DNA of 64,000 nt from an uncultured Acetatifactor sp. (GTDB lineage Bacteria; Bacillota; Clostridia; Lachnospirales; Lachnospiraceae): contig CAJTMX010000011.1 in the NCBI GenBank assembly GCA_910577235.1, positions 45,724-109,723 of the forward strand. Reading direction: 5' to 3'. Each line of letters opens with the position of its first letter. The stretch's first letter is position 1. The translations under genes and the position numbers were made by a program. The notes under the pieces are model-generated. The model searched no databases. It was not told where the DNA came from and worked only from the letters and a program-made list of their open reading frames with translations. Of this stretch, positions 53,310 through 62,357 are shown piece after piece.

Positions 53310-55688
53310 CTATTTAAAAGTGACGATCGTTACGCCCGCGTCTCCCTCGCCGTATTCGCCCAGACGGAATTCTTTTACATATTTCAGGCGCTTTAAATGA
53401 CTGTGAACAGCGTTTCGTAAAGCTCCCGTACCCTTTCCGTGTACCACCCGCACAGAGGAAAGATGAGCGATATAGGCATCGTCCAGATATTTATCCAGAA
53501 CGGATATGGCTTCATCCACCGTCTTGCCCAGAAGGTTGATCTCCGTGGATACGGACAGGGATTTACTCATCTTGATCTTGCCTGCGCCGGTGCGCTGTAA
53601 AGTGGGTGTGGTGACAGTGACCTCATCCGTCAGAGCCAGATCTTCTACATTGACCTGGGTGCGCATAATGCCGCACTGTACGAATAGATTGCCCTTGTTG
53701 TCAGGAAGGGTGCTGACAGTACCGGTAAGTCCCATGGACAACACTTTTACGCCGTCTCCCTTTTTCAATTTGGCAGGGTCCAAAATCTTCTTTTTGTTGG
53801 TCGCGGGTTCTGCTTTTAAAGCCAGCTTTTGGTTTTTCTCATTGATCCTGTCCCGCACTTTCTGACGCTTTTTTTCCAGATCTCTGATATCCGCGCCGGG
53901 TCCCAGATTATTGAAGTCCCGGATGGTCTCATCCGCCACATCCTTGGCTTCCTGTAAAATCTCCCGGGCCTTTTCATGGGCTTCCTTGAGAATCTTATCC
54001 TTTGCGCTGTCCAGCTTTTCGTTCTTTGCCTGCAACTGATCCTGCAGGGTTTTGATACGGGCCTTGTAGGAGGCGATCTCCTGACGCTCTTTCTCTATGG
54101 TGATCCTGCTTTTCTCCAGATCGGATATCACATCTTCAAAGCTTTCGTCCTCTTTGCTGATCTGTTCTTTGGCCGCGGCAATAATATCATCCGGCAGGCC
54201 CAGCTTGGAGGATATGGCAAAAGCGTTACTCTTACCGGGAATACCGATCAGCAGCCGGTAAGTTGGCTGTAAGGTTTCCACACTGAACTCGCAGCAGGCA
54301 TTTTCCACAAAATCGGTGGAAAGGGCGTATATCTTTAACTCACTGTAGTGTGTGGTAGCCATGGTGCGGATTCCCCGGTCATGAAGATAATTCAGGATAG
54401 CTATGGCCAGGGCGGCTCCCTCGGTGGGGTCTGTTCCCGCGCCCAGTTCATCAAACAGGCACAGGGAATTCTGGTCCGCATGTTTTAAGATCCGAACGAT
54501 GCTGGTCATATGGGAGGAAAAGGTACTCAGGCTCTGTTCAATACTCTGTTCGTCTCCGATATCCGCGTATACTTTGGTGAACACGGACAACTCGGACCGG
54601 TCCAAAGCCGGAATATGCAGTCCCGCCTGCCCCATCAGCGTAAACAAGCCCACGGTTTTAAGAGATACCGTTTTGCCTCCGGTATTGGGTCCCGTGACGA
54701 TCAGCAGGTCAAAGTCCCGGCCCAGATGGATATCGATGGGAACCACCTTATCCTTGGGCAGCAGGGGATGGCGTCCCTTGCGCAGATGAATATAGTGGTC
54801 CGTGTTAAATACCGGGCGGGTGGCATTCTGTTCCAGAGCCAGTTTGGCTTTGGCAAATACAAAGTCCAGATGGGTCATCAGTTTCTGATTATCCGTCAGT
54901 TCTTCCACATGCTCCGCCGCCTGGCCGCTGAGATCCGCCAGAACCTTTTCTATCTCCACTTTTTCCTGTATCTCCAGTTCCCGCAGCTGGTTGTTCAATT
55001 CCACCACGGCGGCAGGTTCTATAAAAAATGTGGAGCCGGAGGAAGATTGATCGTGCACCATGCCGTGTACCTGACCCTTATATTCCGATTTGACGGGAAT
55101 ACAGTATCGGTTATCCCGCATGGTGATCACGGCATCCTGCAGATAGGTGCGGTAAGAGCCTGTGATCATGGAATTCAGCTGGTTATGCACTTTTTCATTG
55201 GTCAGCAGCATGGACCGGCGGACATGTTTCAGTCCGGGACTGGCATCGTCCGCCATCTCCTCCTCGGACAGGATACATCGGTTTATCTCGCCGGAAAGCT
55301 GGGTTAAGGGAGTCAGCCTCTCAAAGTAGGGGTCCAGGCTGTCCTCGGGGGTATCCTCTCTGTCTTTGCGGCCGTAGGTCTTAATCCGGTTTACATTGTC
55401 AAGGAGCCGGGCGATCCTGAGAAGTTCCGGCATGGACAGGGTGCTGCCGATCTCCAGGGATTTCAGGGCAAAGCCGATCTCCTGATTGCTGCCGAAGGAG
55501 GTACTGCCCAGCTTAAAGATCCGGGACAGCGCGTCCCCCGTCTCTGTCTGGGCAATATTGATGTCCTCAAGATCCGTCATAGGCTGCAGTTCCTGACAGC
55601 ATTTTTTTCCCGGCGCGGAATCCGCCTTATCCGACAGCATTTCGATGATCTTGTCATATTCTAATATTTTCAGTCCTTTTTCGTTCAT
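53310..55688 (-). CDS. mutS2: Endonuclease MutS2
   Basis: A 792-residue MutS2. It has the MutS-like lever and ATPase core (GPNTGGKTVSLKTVGLFTLM near residue 330, LFDELGAGTDPTEGAALAIA near 410), a long coiled coil (about 510-640) and a C-terminal Smr domain with LLGKTVDEAISVLDKYLDDA and HGKGTGALR. MutS2 acts on recombination intermediates and on collided ribosomes in Firmicutes; no mismatch-recognition domain I is present. The gene is intact and runs towards the origin, against the rightward replication fork. Confidence 0.94.
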   Translation of the reverse strand: MNEKGLKILEYDKIIEMLSDKADSAPGKKCCQELQPMTDLEDINIAQTETGDALSRIFKLGSTSFGSNQEIGFALKSLEIGSTLSMPELLRIARLLDNVNRIKTYGRKDREDTPEDSLDPYFERLTPLTQLSGEINRCILSEEEMADDASPGLKHVRRSMLLTNEKVHNQLNSMITGSYRTYLQDAVITMRDNRYCIPVKSEYKGQVHGMVHDQSSSGSTFFIEPAAVVELNNQLRELEIQEKVEIEKVLADLSGQAAEHVEELTDNQKLMTHLDFVFAKAKLALEQNATRPVFNTDHYIHLRKGRHPLLPKDKVVPIDIHLGRDFDLLIVTGPNTGGKTVSLKTVGLFTLMGQAGLHIPALDRSELSVFTKVYADIGDEQSIEQSLSTFSSHMTSIVRILKHADQNSLCLFDELGAGTDPTEGAALAIAILNYLHDRGIRTMATTHYSELKIYALSTDFVENACCEFSVETLQPTYRLLIGIPGKSNAFAISSKLGLPDDIIAAAKEQISKEDESFEDVISDLEKSRITIEKERQEIASYKARIKTLQDQLQAKNEKLDSAKDKILKEAHEKAREILQEAKDVADETIRDFNNLGPGADIRDLEKKRQKVRDRINEKNQKLALKAEPATNKKKILDPAKLKKGDGVKVLSMGLTGTVSTLPDNKGNLFVQCGIMRTQVNVEDLALTDEVTVTTPTLQRTGAGKIKMSKSLSVSTEINLLGKTVDEAISVLDKYLDDAYIAHLSSVRVVHGKGTGALRNAVHSHLKRLKYVKEFRLGEYGEGDAGVTIVTFK

Positions 55689-55902
55689 GGCTTTCTGTTC
55701 CTTTATTAATTGTTAAATAAGATTAGGGTGCCAAGTATAAAAGCACTCACATTTCCAGCGGGATACGTATATCCTTCAATTCATCATCCAATAGATAACA
55801 GGTCCGTCTGGACCCGGCTGAATACTGACATTTTGCAGGTGCGTATGGGTATTTTTCCTAAGTATAGCACAATTTCTATGGATAGGATACCCCCGGTTTT
55901 AC

Positions 55903-55931
55903 TTTACAATTAAAAAAGGATATTATATACT
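55903..55931 (+). promoter_or_regulatory. Promoter of the HtrA-like gene
   Basis: TTTACA and TATACT are 17 bases apart, about 30 bases before the gene. The rest of the 270-base gap after mutS2 shows nothing else. Confidence 0.7.
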
Positions 55932-55958
55932 GTGTTGGGAAGAGATGTCTACTGAAAA

Positions 55959-57326
55959 ATGGACAGACAGGAGTTTGAGATGCCGAACCGTCAGGAGCCA
56001 AATCAGGACAATTTCATGATAGAAAAGATCAAACAGAGGCCGATCAACAAGAGAAGGTTGATCCGGCGGACCGTGATCACGGCGTCCATGGCGGTGATCT
56101 TTGGTCTGATCGCCTGTTTTACCTTTTTGGTACTGGAGCCTGTGATCAGCAACTGGCTGTATCCGGAGGAGGAACCGGAGGCCATTATTTTTCCCGAGGA
56201 GCCGGAAGAAATGCTGCCGGAGGAAATGTTGGAGGAGTATATACAGCCCAGTCCCAGCCCCAGCCCCCAACCGGAGGAGCAGACGGAGCCGGAGAGAGCG
56301 GAACTGGACGAACAGCAGATCCAGGATATACTTGACAGGGTAACGCTGGACATGGGGGACTACCGGCAGCTCTATAGCGTTTTATCGGATTATGTGAAAC
56401 AACTGAATCGGTATATGGTGGTGGTCACGGGAACAAAGTCTGACACGGACTGGTTTGCCAATGTATATGAAAGCAAAAATGAGACTTCCGGTGTTGTCAT
56501 AGGCAACAACGGAAAGGAATTGCTGATTTTGACGGATTATAATTCGGTGAAAAAGGCGGATCACCTGACAGTGACTTTTTCGGACGGCGTACAGGCGGAC
56601 GCTTTGATGATGCAGTGTTATCAGGACGGTAATCTGGCCGTATTGTGCGTCAGTCTGAACGTACTGAGTCAGGATATGCTGGCGGAGGATATGCATATTG
56701 CGCCAATGGGTTCTTCCCTACAGAGAAATCTGGTGGGAAGTCCTGTTATCGCCCTGGGTAATCCCATGGGCAGCAGCGGTTCCGTAGGTTATGGAATCAT
56801 AACTGCCGTTGAAGCTCAGGTGCCGTTGGCCGACAGGAATTTTCAATTGTTGATCACGGATATATACGGCAGTCAATCGGCTGGGGGAGTTCTGTTCAAT
56901 ACCAGCGGTCAGGTAGTAGGCTTTATCATTCCGGGGAAAGTCGGAAGCGATATGCGCAATATCATCAGCGCCTACGGTATCAGCGATCTGAAACAGATGA
57001 TCAGCAGGCTTACAAAGGGAGACAGAATTCCCTATCTGGGAATCATCGGCGGGGATGTTCCCAAGGAGGCCAACCAACAGTCCCAGGTGCCCTTTGGCGC
57101 CTATGTGCGGGAAGTGGAAATGGATTCGCCGGCTATGCAGGCAGGTGTGCAGAGCGGGGACGTCGTCATAGGAGTGAATGGGCAGAGTGTGGCAAAAATG
57201 AGCGATTACTCAAATTATCTGCTGAAACTGAACCCGGAGGATACTGTGACCATACAGATCATGCGGCAATCCCAGGGAGAATATAAGGAAATAACTTTTG
57301 AGATCACAGTGGGCGAAGTTGAGTAA
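55959..57326 (+). CDS. HtrA/DegP-like protein with PDZ domain, catalytic triad lost
   Basis: A 455-residue protein with a cytoplasmic N-terminus, one membrane helix (residues about 40-62), a Pro/Glu-rich linker (about 70-110), a trypsin-fold domain (about 150-340) and a PDZ domain (about 360-450, with VREVEMDSPAMQAGVQSGDV). The fold matches HtrA, but the catalytic positions differ: LTDYNSV where HtrA has TNxHVV (His to Asn), GNLAVLCV where it has SDIALI (Asp to Asn), and GSQSAGGVL where it has GNSGGAL (Ser to Ala). It should be a non-catalytic binding or scaffold protein outside the membrane. A second ATG at 55980 after CAGGAG is an equally good start. Confidence 0.8.
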   Translation: MDRQEFEMPNRQEPNQDNFMIEKIKQRPINKRRLIRRTVITASMAVIFGLIACFTFLVLEPVISNWLYPEEEPEAIIFPEEPEEMLPEEMLEEYIQPSPSPSPQPEEQTEPERAELDEQQIQDILDRVTLDMGDYRQLYSVLSDYVKQLNRYMVVVTGTKSDTDWFANVYESKNETSGVVIGNNGKELLILTDYNSVKKADHLTVTFSDGVQADALMMQCYQDGNLAVLCVSLNVLSQDMLAEDMHIAPMGSSLQRNLVGSPVIALGNPMGSSGSVGYGIITAVEAQVPLADRNFQLLITDIYGSQSAGGVLFNTSGQVVGFIIPGKVGSDMRNIISAYGISDLKQMISRLTKGDRIPYLGIIGGDVPKEANQQSQVPFGAYVREVEMDSPAMQAGVQSGDVVIGVNGQSVAKMSDYSNYLLKLNPEDTVTIQIMRQSQGEYKEITFEITVGEVE

Positions 57327-57389
57327 AACGTATAAGATAGAAGTGTATTTCACAGGGTTTTACCTGTAATATGCAGAAATGAGGGAAGA

Positions 57390-58337
57390 ATGAAATTTAT
57401 CAAAGAGTACAAAGACGGCGACAGAATGTTTGATATTTATCTGTGTAAGCATAAGCAGGCCATGGTGACCAAAAACGGCAAGTCTTATGAGAGTGTGGTA
57501 TTACAGGACAAAACAGGTACAATGGACGCCAAGGTATGGGAGCCCAACAATCCCGGAATCGGAGATTACGACTCGCTGGACTACATAGAAGTGTACGGGG
57601 AGATCACCAGCTTTCAAGGTTCGCTGCAGGTTAATGTGAAAAGAATCCGCAGATGCCGGGAAGGGGAATATCAGCCTGCGGACTATCTGCCCATGAGCAG
57701 CAAGAATATCGAGGAGATGTACAAAGAGCTGACGGAACTGATCTCCGGTATTCAGAACAATTATTTGAAAAAGTTGCTGGAGAGCTTTTTCGTGGAGGAC
57801 GAGAGCTTTAAGCAGGCATTTTGTAATTCCTCTGCCGCCAAAACCGTGCATCACGGTTTTGTGGGAGGCCTGTTGGAGCATACTCTAAGTGTGACGAAAC
57901 TCTGCGATTACTATTGCAGCGCATATCCCATTTTGAAAAGGGATCTGCTGCTGACGGCAGCCATGTGCCATGATATAGGAAAGGTTCGGGAGATCTCCCC
58001 TTTTCCGGAAAATGACTATACCGATGACGGACAGCTGCTGGGCCATATCGTTATGGGTTCTCAGATGATCGGGGAGAGAGCGGCCAATATTTCCGGTTTT
58101 CCCCATGAGCTTTTGGCACAGGTGCAGCATTGCGTTTTGGCACATCATGGAAAATATGAATTTGGCTCGCCCAAGATTCCCGCCATTATCGAAGCGCTGG
58201 CTTTGAATTACGCGGACGACACGGACGCCAAGATGGAGACTTTCAAAGAGATATTGGACAATGCCCGGGGGACGGGTTGGATGGGTTATAATCGGTTGTT
58301 CGACTCCAATCTGAAGGTCAGCAGGATTGATTTTTAG
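57390..58337 (+). CDS. YhaM-type 3'-5' exoribonuclease
   Basis: A 315-residue protein with an N-terminal OB-fold (residues about 10-95, DKTGTMDAKVWEPNNPGIG) and an HD domain with HHGFVGGLLEHTLSVTKLCD, AAMCHDIGKV and VLAHHGKYEFGS. This is the YhaM/CbfI layout; such enzymes trim RNA and DNA 3' ends. GAGGGAAGA precedes the ATG. It sits between the HtrA-like and RlmD-type genes. Confidence 0.85.
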   Translation: MKFIKEYKDGDRMFDIYLCKHKQAMVTKNGKSYESVVLQDKTGTMDAKVWEPNNPGIGDYDSLDYIEVYGEITSFQGSLQVNVKRIRRCREGEYQPADYLPMSSKNIEEMYKELTELISGIQNNYLKKLLESFFVEDESFKQAFCNSSAAKTVHHGFVGGLLEHTLSVTKLCDYYCSAYPILKRDLLLTAAMCHDIGKVREISPFPENDYTDDGQLLGHIVMGSQMIGERAANISGFPHELLAQVQHCVLAHHGKYEFGSPKIPAIIEALALNYADDTDAKMETFKEILDNARGTGWMGYNRLFDSNLKVSRIDF

Positions 58338-58399
58338 CCGTTAAACTATTTGTTGGAGCAATATCGCAAACTCTGCCTGCGATATGCGGGGGTATAAAT

Positions 58400-59962
58400 A
58401 TGGATCGAACTTACCGCAAGAATGATCTGGTCACAGTGACTATAGAGGACATCGGCACCGACGGGGAGGGCATAGGGAAAGTAGACGGTTTTACTCTCTT
58501 TGTCAAAGATGCCGTGGTGGGGGATGTGGCACAGGTCCGGATCACCAAAGCAAAAAAGCAATACGCCTATGCCCGTTTGGAGAAACTTTTGACAGTTTCT
58601 CCTTTTCGCACTGAGCCCAAATGCCCCTGTCACAGGCAATGCGGGGGCTGTCAGATACAGGCGCTGGACTATAAGAAACAGCTGGAATATAAACAAAATA
58701 AGGTGAGAAACCATCTCATACGCATCGGCGGTTTTGAGCCGGAGCTGATCGACAGAGTGATGGAGCCCATCCTTGGCATGGAGGAACCGTACAGGTATCG
58801 GAACAAGGCGCAATATCCGGTGGGTACCCACCGGGACGGCCGGGTGGTGACAGGTTTTTACGCGGGGCGGACCCACAATATCATATCCAACACGGAGTGC
58901 TATCTGGGTGTGGAAGAAAATAGGGAAATTCTGGAAATACTGTTAGCACATATGGAAGAATATCATATCCCTGCCTATGATGAGGAAACAGGGAGAGGAC
59001 AGGTACGTCATATTTTGATCCGCAAAGGGTTTTTCACTGGAGAGATTATGGTTTGCGTGGTGCTGAACGGAAAGTATGGAGAGAAGGAATATATCTCTCA
59101 TCAGGCTCAGTTACTGGCGAAATTGGCTCTTATCAAAGGAATGACATCTGTGTCAGCAAGCATAAATACCGAAAAGACCAATGTGATCATGGGAAAGGAG
59201 ATCCATACTCTCTGGGGTAGTCCTACGATTCATGACGTGATCCATGTGCGGGATATGAAACAGACAGGATATCCCTGTACCGGGCAGCAGCTTGACTTTG
59301 CCATATCGCCCCTGTCCTTTTATCAGGTCAATCCCATACAGACCGAGAAACTCTACAGTCTGGCTCTGGAATACGCCGGTTTGACCGGACGGGAGACGGT
59401 ATGGGACCTGTACTGCGGCATAGGGACCATCTCACTGTTCTTGGCCTCCGGGGCCGGGCAGGTCTGTGGTGTGGAGATTGTGCCTCAGGCCATAGAGGAT
59501 GCCAAAGAGAATGCCCGGCGCAACGGTATTCATAATGCCCGGTTTTTTGTGGGAAAGGCGGAGGAAGTGCTGCCGGCTTTTTATGAGGGAAAGCAGGAGG
59601 AGGTATCCGTTTCTGATGGGAATGGATCGGAAGATTTGCGCCATCCGGACGTGATCGTGGTGGACCCGCCCCGGAAAGGCTGCGACGGTGTCTGTCTGGA
59701 TACCATATTGCGGATGCAGCCGAGCCGCATCGTCTATGTCAGTTGTGACAGCGCCACCTTGGCCAGAGATCTGCGGATTCTTTGTGATGGAGGATACGAG
59801 GTGAAGAGAGTGCGTGCTGTGGATCAGTTTGCGCATACGGTGCATGTGGAGACTGTGTGCCTCTTGAGCAACCGAAAATCAAAACCAGATACCCATGTGA
59901 AATTGAGCTTGAGTATGGATGATTACTACAGGATTAAGGAAGAGGGTAAAAATAACCAATAG
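58400..59962 (+). CDS. rlmD: 23S rRNA (uracil-C5) methyltransferase, RlmD/RlmCD type
   Basis: A 520-residue enzyme of the RumA/TrmA class. A TRAM domain covers residues 1-65, and the iron-sulfur cysteines lie in CPCHRQCGGC near residues 75-84. The SAM-binding motif DLYCGIGTISLFLASGAG is near residue 335, VVDPPRKGCD near 420, and the catalytic Cys sits in YVSCDSATLARD near 450. It methylates uridine in 23S rRNA; which position cannot be told from sequence. GCGGGGG precedes the ATG. Confidence 0.88.
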   Translation: MDRTYRKNDLVTVTIEDIGTDGEGIGKVDGFTLFVKDAVVGDVAQVRITKAKKQYAYARLEKLLTVSPFRTEPKCPCHRQCGGCQIQALDYKKQLEYKQNKVRNHLIRIGGFEPELIDRVMEPILGMEEPYRYRNKAQYPVGTHRDGRVVTGFYAGRTHNIISNTECYLGVEENREILEILLAHMEEYHIPAYDEETGRGQVRHILIRKGFFTGEIMVCVVLNGKYGEKEYISHQAQLLAKLALIKGMTSVSASINTEKTNVIMGKEIHTLWGSPTIHDVIHVRDMKQTGYPCTGQQLDFAISPLSFYQVNPIQTEKLYSLALEYAGLTGRETVWDLYCGIGTISLFLASGAGQVCGVEIVPQAIEDAKENARRNGIHNARFFVGKAEEVLPAFYEGKQEEVSVSDGNGSEDLRHPDVIVVDPPRKGCDGVCLDTILRMQPSRIVYVSCDSATLARDLRILCDGGYEVKRVRAVDQFAHTVHVETVCLLSNRKSKPDTHVKLSLSMDDYYRIKEEGKNNQ

Positions 59963-60029
59963 CCAAATTTAATACACTGAACTAAAGCGATAGCTGCTGA
60001 TGCGAAAACATTGGCAGTTTTTTTGCGAG

Positions 60030-60185
60030 CCTGCCATCAGCTTTATCACTTCGCTTTCGGGGAAAGCGCTGCAGTGGGGGAAGGATTTCATCAACGGGAT
60101 CGCGGACGGCATCCGGAGCGCCATCGGGAACGTGGTCAGTGCGGTGTCGGACATGGTGAAGCGGGCTGTGGCCGGTGTCGTATAC
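60030..60185 (+). pseudogene. Phage tape-measure protein scrap
   Basis: The frame reads LSGKALQWGKDFINGIADGI followed by RSAIGNVVSAVSDMVKRAVAG, the C-terminal repeat style of phage tape-measure proteins. Only about 50 codons remain and there is no phage context upstream, so it is a remnant. Confidence 0.7.
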
Positions 60186-60282
60186 GCTGAAAAAATATTA
60201 AAATTGGAGATAACGGATGATTTTCTGCATGGTTTCCTGTATAATAAAGGGCAGAAATCTGTGCCTGGGAGGAACGTGTACC

Positions 60283-60975
60283 ATGAAAGAAGAGTGTCTG
60301 ATATGTAAAGCATCGCTGGAATATCTGGAAACGGATGAGGTTATGGAGTGTGCCATTTGCCATAGGAAAGAAAACAGCAAGACCAGATGTGTAAAAGGGC
60401 ATTATGTATGTAATGAGTGCCATACGGCAGGAATGGATGCCATTATCGGAATGTGCCTGGAAGATAATACAAAGGACCCGGTTGCGATCATTGAGAAGAT
60501 GATGGGACAGCCATTCTGCCATATGCATGGGCCGGAACACCATGTAATGGTCGGTTCGGCTTTGCTGACAGCGTATAAAAATGCCGGAGGGGATATTGAC
60601 CTGCAGCAGGCGCTGTCTGAAATGATGAACAGGGGGAAAAGTGTTCCCGGAGGGGCATGTGGATTTTGGGGTGCCTGCGGGGCCGGTATCAGTGCAGGCA
60701 TGTTTGTGTCGATCATTTCTAAATCCACGCCCCTGGTTTCGGAACCTTTCAGGCTTTCCCATCTGATGACTTCAAAGGCCCTGGGAGAGATAGGGATGGT
60801 GGGCGGACCACGCTGCTGTAAAAGGGATTCTTACCTGTCCATCCTTGCGGCCATTGATTTTGTGAAGGAGCATTTGGAGATCGAGATGGAAAAGCCGGAG
60901 ATTGTGTGCAGCCATTCCGCACAAAATAACCAGTGTATTGGGAAACGCTGTCCGTTTGCAAAAGTGAACCATTAG
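60283..60975 (+). CDS. Cysteine-rich DUF5714-like protein
   Basis: A 230-residue protein with many Cys residues: CLICKASLEYLETDE, CAICHRKENSKTRC, CNECH, then GACGFWGACGAG, GGPRCCKR and a C-terminal CSHSAQNNQCIGKRCPF. This pattern fits the DUF5714 family, which I associate with anaerobic bacteria and archaea and with methyl- or metal-cluster chemistry; the role is unknown. The ATG follows GGGAGG. It is flanked by phage scraps on both sides, which suggests arrival as cargo of a phage now lost, though the gene itself is intact. Confidence 0.6.
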   Translation: MKEECLICKASLEYLETDEVMECAICHRKENSKTRCVKGHYVCNECHTAGMDAIIGMCLEDNTKDPVAIIEKMMGQPFCHMHGPEHHVMVGSALLTAYKNAGGDIDLQQALSEMMNRGKSVPGGACGFWGACGAGISAGMFVSIISKSTPLVSEPFRLSHLMTSKALGEIGMVGGPRCCKRDSYLSILAAIDFVKEHLEIEMEKPEIVCSHSAQNNQCIGKRCPFAKVNH

Positions 60976-61020
60976 GATAAATTCTGTTGGAAAGCAAGCA
61001 GTAACCGTACTTAAAATAAG

Positions 61021-61049
61021 GCATCAGTCTGAAGGGGCTGGTGCTTTTT
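61021..61049 (+). terminator. Terminator after the DUF5714-like gene
   Basis: GCATCAG and CTGGTGC form a 7-bp stem with a GTT-type wobble pair around a 10-base loop, followed by TTTTTG. Confidence 0.65.
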
Positions 61050-61069
61050 GTGTGGAAAGGGGTGTTTTC

Positions 61070-61411
61070 ATGTACCCGGTGAGCGAGGCATTCCTGCAGG
61101 CGGTGCAGGAGAACACCAGGCGCTATTACCGGACAGGGAAGATCACGACAAAGGGCGGGGCGGTTTATCCCTTTGGGTATGAGGATATCGTGAAGGGGAG
61201 CGGGTATGTCACGGCGCAGTGCTGCGGCAGCGCGGAGATCGAGCTGGGGACGGTGTATGCCGCGGAGATGGGGGTCACGCTCTTTTCGCAGATTGACCGT
61301 TGCACGCTGGAAGGTGCCGAGGTGCGGCTTTCCTACCATCTGCGACTTGCGGACGGGAGTTTGGAGTATTACGCGCTGAAGCCGGATGACGGCCTGATTC
61401 CAGCACAATAG
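61070..61411 (+). pseudogene. Phage tail-protein remnant
   Basis: A 113-codon frame starts YPVSEAFLQAVQENTRRYYR and continues with ITTKGGAVYPFGYEDIVKGS and GTVYAAEMGVTLFSQIDRCT, which is the N-terminal part of a Siphoviridae-type tail or baseplate protein. The full-length proteins are several times longer, so this is truncated or a scrap; the last 18 codons may be out of the original frame. AAAGGGGTG precedes the ATG. Confidence 0.65.
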
Positions 61412-61458
61412 GGAATCTCTGCAATATTTGCCGGAATTAAGAGAACGGTTGGCTCGCG

Positions 61459-61626
61459 TCAGCGTATCTCCGGTTCAAAACCAATCTTGAATATTTCCTC
61501 ATTCAGTTTTTTGTTTTTCAGCGATACGGGGAATATATAATCGCCATCCACATATGTTTGGATCTGCTGTATCATTTCCGGTGTAAGAATTGTAGTACTT
61601 CTCTTATAGCCTATTAACAAACCTTC
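61459..61626 (-). pseudogene. Possible remnant of a Mor/CD3324-like regulator
   Basis: One frame reads STTILTPEMIQQIQTYVDGD and YIFPVSLKNKKLNEEIFKIG before a stop. This resembles the N-terminal part of Mor-type or CD3324-type small DNA-binding proteins (LPEELIELIQKYVDGEY...). There is no start codon in a good context and the remainder is missing. Weak call. Confidence 0.3.
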
Positions 61627-61928
61627 AAATATTTGGCATCTGCAAAGGCATAGGCTATATGATGCGTCAGCCTATGCCGGGCATCTCATTTCTTCATATT
61701 TTTTTGGTTTCTGCAACATAAATCATATCTCCATCTTTATACTTTGTCGCTCCCAACAACAAAAACATTATAACTAATTTGTCTATGAAAATCATTAACA
61801 TTTCTAAAAAAGCGCGCCTTGGCCTGAAAGAGGCAAAAATAATTTTGACTATTGACATATATCTGTATATGGTGTATATATGACATATAAACAGTAGACA
61901 CATCTTTTGCGCGAAAGAGGTAATACAC
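61627..61928. other. Intergenic region before the GntR-type gene
   Basis: No supported gene. The 88-codon minus-strand frame here overlaps the GntR-type promoter and looks accidental. The right half holds the promoter and repeats described next. Confidence 0.5.
61852..61891 (+). promoter_or_regulatory. Promoter and candidate operator of the GntR-ABC operon
   Basis: TTGACA and TATATA are exactly 17 bases apart (61852-61880). TGACATATA occurs twice, at 61853 and again at 61881, and the stretch between is rich in alternating purine/pyrimidine steps, which fits auto-repression by the GntR-type protein. Confidence 0.65.
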
Positions 61929-62303
61929 ATGATATTGTTACAAAATTCGGGAGTGCCCATTTACCAACAGATCGCGGAGCAGTTGGAAGAGGATATTTTG
62001 GCGGGCAGGCTGAAGGAAGGCGAATACCTCCCCTCTATCAGAGGATTGGCGAAAGAGCTGAAGATCAGCGTGATCACAACGATGAAAGCCTATGAGCTGT
62101 TGGCCCAGGAAGGCTTGGTCACAGCCATGCAGGGGAAAGGGTTTTATGTGAACGCCCAGGACAGCGAGATGTTGCGGGAACAGCATCTGCGGAGGGTAGA
62201 GGACGCTCTTGCTGAGGCTATAGCGGCGGCAAAGATTGCCGGACTTGACAACCGGGAGTTGATGGAGACTTTACAGGTGCTGCTGGACAGCGGGACAGAT
62301 TAA
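61929..62303 (+). CDS. GntR-family regulator, YtrA type
   Basis: A 124-residue repressor: winged helix-turn-helix at residues about 10-75 (PIYQQIAEQLEEDILAGRLK, then LPSIRGLAKELKISVITTMK) and a short helical tail instead of a ligand domain, the YtrA layout. YtrA-type regulators usually control the ABC genes next to them, as here. AAGAGG precedes the ATG by 9 bases. Confidence 0.85.
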   Translation: MILLQNSGVPIYQQIAEQLEEDILAGRLKEGEYLPSIRGLAKELKISVITTMKAYELLAQEGLVTAMQGKGFYVNAQDSEMLREQHLRRVEDALAEAIAAAKIAGLDNRELMETLQVLLDSGTD

Positions 62304-62357
62304 CCGGCCCTGTGCACAGGCAGAGCTCATGCTAATTTTAGAAAGGACTTGTGGAAC

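Noticed and set aside
61694..61960. 88-codon hydrophobic minus-strand frame
   Set aside because: It overlaps the GntR-type promoter and start codon, begins inside that gene and has no supporting context.
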